DNA of 13,884 nt from Candidatus Saccharimonadota bacterium. GTDB taxonomy: Bacteria; Patescibacteria; Saccharimonadia; Saccharimonadales; Nanosyncoccaceae. The translations under genes and the position numbers were made by a program. Below, piece after piece: positions 6,653 through 13,884 of this stretch. Under the pieces are notes generated by a model. It did no database searches and was not told the DNA's origin. It saw nothing but the letters and a program-made list of their open reading frames with translations. The stretch covers positions 1 through 13,884 of the forward strand of contig JAFROU010000050.1 in the NCBI GenBank assembly GCA_017429465.1. The letters run 5' to 3'. Position 1 is the first letter of the stretch. Each line of letters starts with the position of its first letter.

Positions 6653-7933
6653 ATGGATAATTTTACAATTTCGGATATTAAAGCAAGACAAGTCTTAGAT
6701 AGCCGCGGTAATCCTACGGTAGAGGCCGATGTTTTTCTTGATGGTGGGTATTCGGGGAGGGCAATTGTACCTTCTGGTGCCTCGACTGGCTCAGGAGAAG
6801 CTTTGGAACTGCGCGATGGAGATGAAAAATACTACGGTGGCAAAGGTGTTTTAAAAGCAGTCTGGAATGTAAATGGTAAAATTCGCGACGTACTAGTCGG
6901 TAATTCTGCTGCCCAAGATATTGTTGATCAGTTGATGCTAGACCTTGATGGTACAGAAAACAAATCCAATCTTGGTGCTAACGCTATTCTGGCCGTGTCT
7001 CTCGCTACCGCTAAGGCGATGGCAAAAGCGCAAAAGATGCCGCTTTATGAATACATTGCGCAATTAGCTAACACCCAAGAATCAATGTCTCTGCCAATGC
7101 CGATGATGAACGTAATGAACGGTGGTGCACATGCTTCTTGGTCGACTGACTTTCAAGAATATATGATTATCCCAAAGTGCGCCGAAACTATGTCTGATGC
7201 TGTACGTATTGGTGCAGAAGTTTTCCACGCCTTAAAGGGAGTTTTAGCTTCACATGATTATCCAACTACGGTAGGTGATGAAGGCGGTTATGCGCCACGC
7301 GTTAAAGATGGCAATAATGAGCCACTAGAGTTAATCAAGGAAGCTGTGGGCAAGGCTGGCTACGAATTCGGTAAAGATATCGTGCTAGCGATGGATATTG
7401 CTGCTTCGGAATTTCGCAAAGATGATCATTATGAGCTAAAGACTAATGGCGACTGGAAATCGTCTGACGATTTGATTAACTGGTATCATTGGATTATTGA
7501 TAATTATCCAGTAGTTTCAATTGAGGATGGCTTGTCTGAAGATGATTGGTCCGGCTGGCAAAAGTTGACTAAAGAAGTAGGTGAGCGTATCCAACTGGTG
7601 GGTGATGATTTATTTGTGACGAATACCAAACTGTTGCAACGCGGAATCGACGAAAAAGCTGGTAATTCTATCCTTATTAAGCCAAACCAGATTGGCTCGC
7701 TTTCCGAAACTATTGCTGCCGTACAACTAGCAAAGCAACACGGCTTTAGGACGATTATTTCTCACCGTTCTGGAGAGACCGAAGATACTTCAATTGCACA
7801 TATTGCAGTGGGCTTAAATGCTGGCCAGATTAAGACCGGTTCCTTGTCACGCTCGGAGCGCATTGCTAAATATAATGAATTAATTCGTATTGCCGAAGGC
7901 AACTCAAGATTGGGCATATCTAAGCCATTCTAG
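6653..7933 (+). CDS. eno: Enolase (phosphopyruvate hydratase)
   Basis: Full-length enolase, 426 aa, converting 2-phosphoglycerate to phosphoenolpyruvate in glycolysis; cytosolic and Mg-dependent. The N-terminal signature [17 protein letters not shown] is present, as are the catalytic loop [17 protein letters not shown], general acid/base Glu210 (GDEGGYAP), Mg ligands Asp248 (AMDIAASEF), Glu291 (SIEDGL) and Asp318 (VGDDLFVTN), Lys343 (ILIKPNQIG), His371-Arg372-Ser373 (SHRSGETED) and Lys394 (GQIKTGS). The usual HADN-type segment reads [12 protein letters not shown] here, a local variant. The ATG is 6 nt from the -10 and no Shine-Dalgarno is present, so initiation is probably leaderless. The stop TAG overlaps the ribosome site of the next gene, coupling the two. 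Confidence 0.98.
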   Translation: MDNFTISDIKARQVLDSRGNPTVEADVFLDGGYSGRAIVPSGASTGSGEALELRDGDEKYYGGKGVLKAVWNVNGKIRDVLVGNSAAQDIVDQLMLDLDGTENKSNLGANAILAVSLATAKAMAKAQKMPLYEYIAQLANTQESMSLPMPMMNVMNGGAHASWSTDFQEYMIIPKCAETMSDAVRIGAEVFHALKGVLASHDYPTTVGDEGGYAPRVKDGNNEPLELIKEAVGKAGYEFGKDIVLAMDIAASEFRKDDHYELKTNGDWKSSDDLINWYHWIIDNYPVVSIEDGLSEDDWSGWQKLTKEVGERIQLVGDDLFVTNTKLLQRGIDEKAGNSILIKPNQIGSLSETIAAVQLAKQHGFRTIISHRSGETEDTSIAHIAVGLNAGQIKTGSLSRSERIAKYNELIRIAEGNSRLGISKPF

Positions 7934-7940
7934 GAGGAAG

Positions 7941-11389
<3,449 letters not shown>

Positions 11390-11409
<20 letters not shown>

Positions 11410-12268
11410 GTTCGAGCCTTTCAATTCGTTTTTCGATTGGTGGATGGGTACTAAACAAATTGCTAATCATTCCCTTTTTAAGTGGGCTCGTAATAAACAT
11501 GGCTTCAGTGGCAGTGTTTTGTTGGTGCATTGGACGGGTGTGGCTATCAAGTTTTTTGAGGGCAGAAATCATGCCCTCTGGATAGCGTGTGATGTTAACA
11601 GCAGATGCATCAGCGAGATATTCACGTTGGCGTGAGACGGCCATTTGTGCCAGTGAAGCAGCAACTGGGGCAAGTATGGCTGTAGCCAGCATTATTACTA
11701 ATCCAACTGGACTACGTTCATCACTGCGACGGCGATCCCCATACCACAACATGCGCATACCAAGGTCTGAGATAACACCAATGACGCAGACGAGACCAAA
11801 AACGATCATCGAAACGCGGATGTCGTAATTTTTGACGTGCGACATTTCGTGTGCCATCACGGCGGTCAGCTCTTTGTCGTCCATGATGTCGATTAGGCCA
11901 GTAGTGGCTGCCACGATTGAGTGCTTTGGATCGCGGCCAGTAGCAAAAGCGTTTGGCGCTGGATCATCAATAATATACACGTCTGGCATCGGTAGACCAG
12001 TAGTGATGGAAAGATTTTCAACCGTATTGTAGAGGCGTGGGTTAGCTTTTTTTGTAATTTTCTTTGCGCCAGTCATGGCGACGGCCAATTTATCAGCAAT
12101 GAAATATTGGACGGCAGCATAAATAGCGGAAATGACTAAGACCCAAATCGCAATTACCCAGTTGTTATAAAAATAGGCAAAAGCGCAGCCAATAGCGCCG
12201 ATGAGCGCAACGAAACCAGCCATTATCAAAATGGTATTTCGTTTATTGGCTGCGATTTGCTTGTACAT
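11390..12268 (-). CDS. htpX: HtpX-type zinc metalloprotease (M48 family)
   Basis: Protein of 292 aa, normal for HtpX, a membrane-embedded protease that degrades misfolded or damaged membrane proteins. Two N-terminal hydrophobic segments (about 13-33 and 37-57) precede the soluble catalytic part. The zinc motif HEMSH lies at 140-144, with third ligand Glu216 in REYLADA. Two more hydrophobic segments lie between (about 151-170 and 187-210), as is typical of the family. The substrate-side motif DPAPNAFATGRDP (102-114) and the C-terminal FSTHPPIEKRIERL (272-285) are standard. It follows lemA at the junction TAA-A-ATG without a Shine-Dalgarno, so it is probably translated by re-initiation. The lemA-htpX pairing is common across bacteria. 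Confidence 0.96.
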
Positions 12269-12269
12269 T

Positions 12270-12845
12270 TTAGAATTTTACGTCTGGGGCTTCCGCAATG
12301 CGGGCTTTCTCAGAATCGGCAACCTCGAAGTAGTCACGCTTCTTGAAGTGCAAGAAGAGGTTGTTGATGAGGTTGGATGGGAACAATTTAATTTTGGTAT
12401 TAAGGTCCTTAGCGCCAGCGTTATAGAAACGGCGAGCAGCTTGGAGTTTGTCTTCACAGTCTTGGAGCTTTTGTTGAAGATCTTTGAAGTTTTCGTTGGA
12501 TTTGAGTTCTGGATAAGCTTCAGCTACAGCAAAGACCTTAGAAAGAGCACCCTGCATGGAGCGTTCAGCTTCAGCGGCTTCCTTTGGAGTCTTAGCGCTG
12601 ATTGAGGCGGCGCGAGCTTCAGTGACGCCCTTGAAGACGCTACTTTCGTGCTTGGCGTAGCCCTTCACGGTTTCGACTACGTTTGGGATGAGGTCGGCAC
12701 GATACTTGAGTTGGACGGTGATGTCGGACCAAGCTTCGTTGACGCGTTCATCAGTTTTAACTAAACCATTGTATGTGCTCCAGATTGCTCCTACGAGGAC
12801 CAAGAGGACAATCAACACAATGATAATGATAGTTGTTCCTGTCAT
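12270..12845 (-). CDS. lemA: LemA family protein
   Basis: Protein of 191 aa, typical of LemA. An N-terminal membrane segment (about 5-23) is followed by the conserved helical domain with YNGLVKTDERVNEAWSDI, VQLKYRADLIPNVVETVKGY, a helix around the ERSMQGALSKVFAVAEAYPELKSN region, and AARRFYNAGAKDLNTKI near 135-155. LemA proteins are anchored in the membrane with a coiled helical body; their molecular role is unsettled, but they often accompany M48 proteases. The ATG has AAGGAG (12856-12851) 5 nt upstream and its own promoter. It is the first gene of lemA-htpX-membrane protein-ligA. Confidence 0.96.
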   Translation of the reverse strand: MTGTTIIIIVLIVLLVLVGAIWSTYNGLVKTDERVNEAWSDITVQLKYRADLIPNVVETVKGYAKHESSVFKGVTEARAASISAKTPKEAAEAERSMQGALSKVFAVAEAYPELKSNENFKDLQQKLQDCEDKLQAARRFYNAGAKDLNTKIKLFPSNLINNLFLHFKKRDYFEVADSEKARIAEAPDVKF

Positions 12846-12870
12846 TTTTTCTCCTTATATTATGTATATG

Positions 12871-12876
12871 ATTATA
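12871..12876 (-). promoter_or_regulatory. -10 element of the lemA operon promoter
   Basis: Perfect TATAAT on the minus strand (12876-12871), 25 nt upstream of the lemA ATG, leaving a leader of about 19 nt with the AAGGAG ribosome site. The -35 region is not consensus and instead holds an inverted repeat (12886-12901), which may be a regulator site. Confidence 0.7.
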
Positions 12877-12885
12877 CTACATTTT

Positions 12886-12901
12886 GCTGTAGATTAACAG
12901 C
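12886..12901. promoter_or_regulatory. Inverted repeat over the lemA -35 region, candidate operator
   Basis: GCTGT-AGATTA-ACAGC: two perfect 5-bp arms with a 6-bp spacer, starting 9 bp upstream of the -10 and covering the expected -35 position (about 12894-12899). No T-run follows on either strand, so it does not look like a terminator for the upstream pilin gene. Regulator unknown; short repeats of this size also arise by chance. Confidence 0.35.
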
Positions 12902-12909
12902 CAAATTAA

Positions 12910-13749
12910 TTAGTTAGAAATGCCCGGATTATATAGTCTAATGATGGTAGCAATGGTGTTTGGTTGTTCTTTTCCTGGTGGGTACCAGCAGGTGCGAATA
13001 TAAAAGTCATAATACGTTGGCAGGACGGCGGCTTGCGAAGTACTAGCATCGCGCACGGCCAAAATCCATATTCCTTCAGCACGAGAAAGCTTGCGATAAT
13101 CTCGGCTATAAGTATCACCTTCAATTAGGGCAGCTGCCTCCTGATTGTTGCCAGTTGTGTAAATGATGCGCGGATAAACCGTGGCCGGAACGAATGGATT
13201 ATCAACAATGTTTTTATCGGCATCAATTAAAATATAGTCGGTAAGCTTTTGATAGCTGATTGAAGTAGTGTCACCACTGGCAGCAAAGAATTTTTTAATA
13301 ATGGTTGAGTCGACGTTAGCTGGAACTAGGAGCCTGGTATTTAAAATAAAGCCTTTGTCGTTATAGAGGTTATCGCTATTGGATAATTCATAGGCGCTGT
13401 TGCAATCTAGAATTGGGTATTCGGCGATTTGTTCCGGAGTGTTAACTAAACCGCTGACGCCGTTGGTGCCAACGATTTTTTCCCACAAGAGTTTATACTG
13501 TTGTTGATCTGGGCTAAGTTTCATTTGTGAGATATAAGAATCGTGCACAAAACGAAGGGCTTCAGCCTGAGCGTCAATTTCGTTTCTGGCCATGGTAATT
13601 TCGAGTGAAGATTGAGCGGAGTTTAGTCCATCATTCATGATGCTGATAGAAATAACCGCCACAACACAAAACATGGCAATAGCAAAGGTAACCTCTACAA
13701 TGGTGTCCCCACGATAGTTAGCCTTAAAAAAGTTCTTTAGAAACTTCAT
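12910..13749 (-). CDS. Type IV pilin-like protein with prepilin signal
   Basis: Protein of 279 aa. The N-terminus is a class III (prepilin) signal: basic leader ending YRG (residues 12-14), then D15-TIVEV with Glu19 at +5 of the mature protein and a hydrophobic helix to about residue 38. A prepilin peptidase would cut after Gly14. The mature protein is larger than a major pilin and has two cysteines in its globular part (116 and 254) that could form a disulfide near the C-terminus, as in many pilins. It is most likely a minor pilin or pseudopilin of a type IV pilus or type II-like assembly; no other pilus genes are in the window. The ATG lies exactly 6 nt from a perfect -10, suggesting a leaderless message. 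The gene ends 64 bp before lemA. Confidence 0.85.
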   Translation of the reverse strand: MKFLKNFFKANYRGDTIVEVTFAIAMFCVVAVISISIMNDGLNSAQSSLEITMARNEIDAQAEALRFVHDSYISQMKLSPDQQQYKLLWEKIVGTNGVSGLVNTPEQIAEYPILDCNSAYELSNSDNLYNDKGFILNTRLLVPANVDSTIIKKFFAASGDTTSISYQKLTDYILIDADKNIVDNPFVPATVYPRIIYTTGNNQEAAALIEGDTYSRDYRKLSRAEGIWILAVRDASTSQAAVLPTYYDFYIRTCWYPPGKEQPNTIATIIRLYNPGISN

Positions 13750-13755
13750 ACCCCC

Positions 13756-13764
13756 ATTATAACA
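13756..13764 (-). promoter_or_regulatory. Extended -10 promoter of the pilin gene, predicted leaderless start
   Basis: Minus strand TGT-TATAAT (13764-13756), then GGGGGT (6 nt), then the ATG at 13749. Standard spacing puts +1 on the ATG. The G-run is not a good Shine-Dalgarno and directly touches the start codon. No consensus -35 at 17 bp; a TTGATT box lies only 14 bp upstream. Confidence 0.78.
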
Positions 13765-13795
13765 TAAGCACGATGAATCAACAGTAATTTTGTAA

Positions 13796-13811
13796 TTTTT
13801 TGCACAAAAAA
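13796..13811 (-). terminator. T-tract/palindrome directly after tRNA-Gly
   Basis: Six T residues follow the encoded CCA on the minus strand (13811-13806), then GTGC and six A, forming a 16-bp near-palindrome. The T-run just after the tRNA could act with the tRNA fold as a stop signal, but there is no GC-rich hairpin of its own, so this is weak. Confidence 0.3.
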
Positions 13812-13884
13812 TGGTGCGAGCGAAGAGACTCTAACTCTCGACCTCTTCCTTGGCAAGGAAGCGCTCTAAACAACTGAGCTACGC
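13812..13884 (-). tRNA. tRNA-Gly (anticodon GCC), cut at the 5' end by the window edge
   Basis: The minus strand ends with acceptor half CGCTCGC, discriminator A and encoded CCA (13814-13812). The matching 5' half should read GCGAGCG, of which only the last GCG is inside the window (4 nt missing). The anticodon stem CTTCC/GGAAG encloses TTGCCAA, giving anticodon GCC for glycine. D-arm GCTC/GAGC, T-stem GAGAG/CTCTT with one G-U pair. The D-loop has G18-T19 instead of GG and the T-loop is TTAGAGT instead of TTCGAGT, a paired change at positions 19 and 56. Confidence 0.93.

Noticed and set aside
11410..11424. TTG start five codons upstream for the 346-aa membrane protein
   Set aside because: The ATG at 11409 has AAAGG at a good distance; the TTG has no ribosome site and would only lengthen the overlap with htpX.

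Overview
The window looks like chromosomal DNA of a Candidatus Saccharibacteria (TM7, Patescibacteria/CPR) organism. The evidence is the gene set (a lone membrane-anchored family 5 solute-binding protein behind secG, a short UvrC, a type IV pilin-like protein, lemA-htpX, C-terminally anchored Ig-repeat surface protein), very compact spacing, reduced versions of normally larger enzymes, and several lineage-type membrane proteins that I cannot assign to a family. All long reading frames fit the standard code, with TAA, TAG and one TGA used as stops, so UGA is not recoded as glycine as in Gracilibacteria/SR1. The assignment is an inference from gene content; there is no 16S rRNA here.

Layout. 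1-1254 (+): 3' part of a surface protein with bacterial Ig-like repeats, cut by the left edge and closed by a strong terminator. 1407-1558 (-): tRNA-Leu(GAG) with its own promoter and terminator. 1561-5141 (-): four-gene operon uvrC, a 4-TM YvlD/'phage holin IV'-like protein, secG and a membrane-anchored peptide-type solute-binding protein, with gaps of 5, 2 and 1 nt, driven by a consensus promoter whose predicted start is the uvrC ATG itself. 5180-6580 (-) and 6653-8411 (+): two divergent units from a 72-bp promoter region. One encodes a single-pass membrane protein with a proline-rich cytosolic tail and acidic C-terminus; the other encodes enolase and a small single-pass membrane protein that also has a proline-rich tail. 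8394-12845 (-): lemA, htpX, an unassigned polytopic membrane protein and ligA, tightly coupled or overlapping, with ligA meeting the small membrane protein tail-to-tail in an 18-bp overlap. 12910-13749 (-): type IV pilin-like protein. 13812-13884 (-): tRNA-Gly(GCC), cut by the right edge.

The window is mostly housekeeping (glycolysis, DNA repair and ligation, Sec export, membrane-protein quality control, tRNAs) plus cell-surface functions suited to a host-attached small cell. The genes fall into three translation-start classes: leaderless (uvrC, eno, pilin: -10 TATAAT exactly 6 nt before ATG), coupled without a visible Shine-Dalgarno (yvlD-like, secG, solute-binding protein, htpX), and with a Shine-Dalgarno (lemA, ligA, three membrane-protein genes).

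No mobile element, CRISPR array or defence island is visible. The most unusual signals are reduced repair enzymes (LigA without its zinc-finger cysteines, UvrC without cysteines or the C-terminal helix-hairpin-helix domain), a tRNA-Gly with a U19-A56 pair in place of the near-universal G19-C56, and the leaderless promoter pattern.
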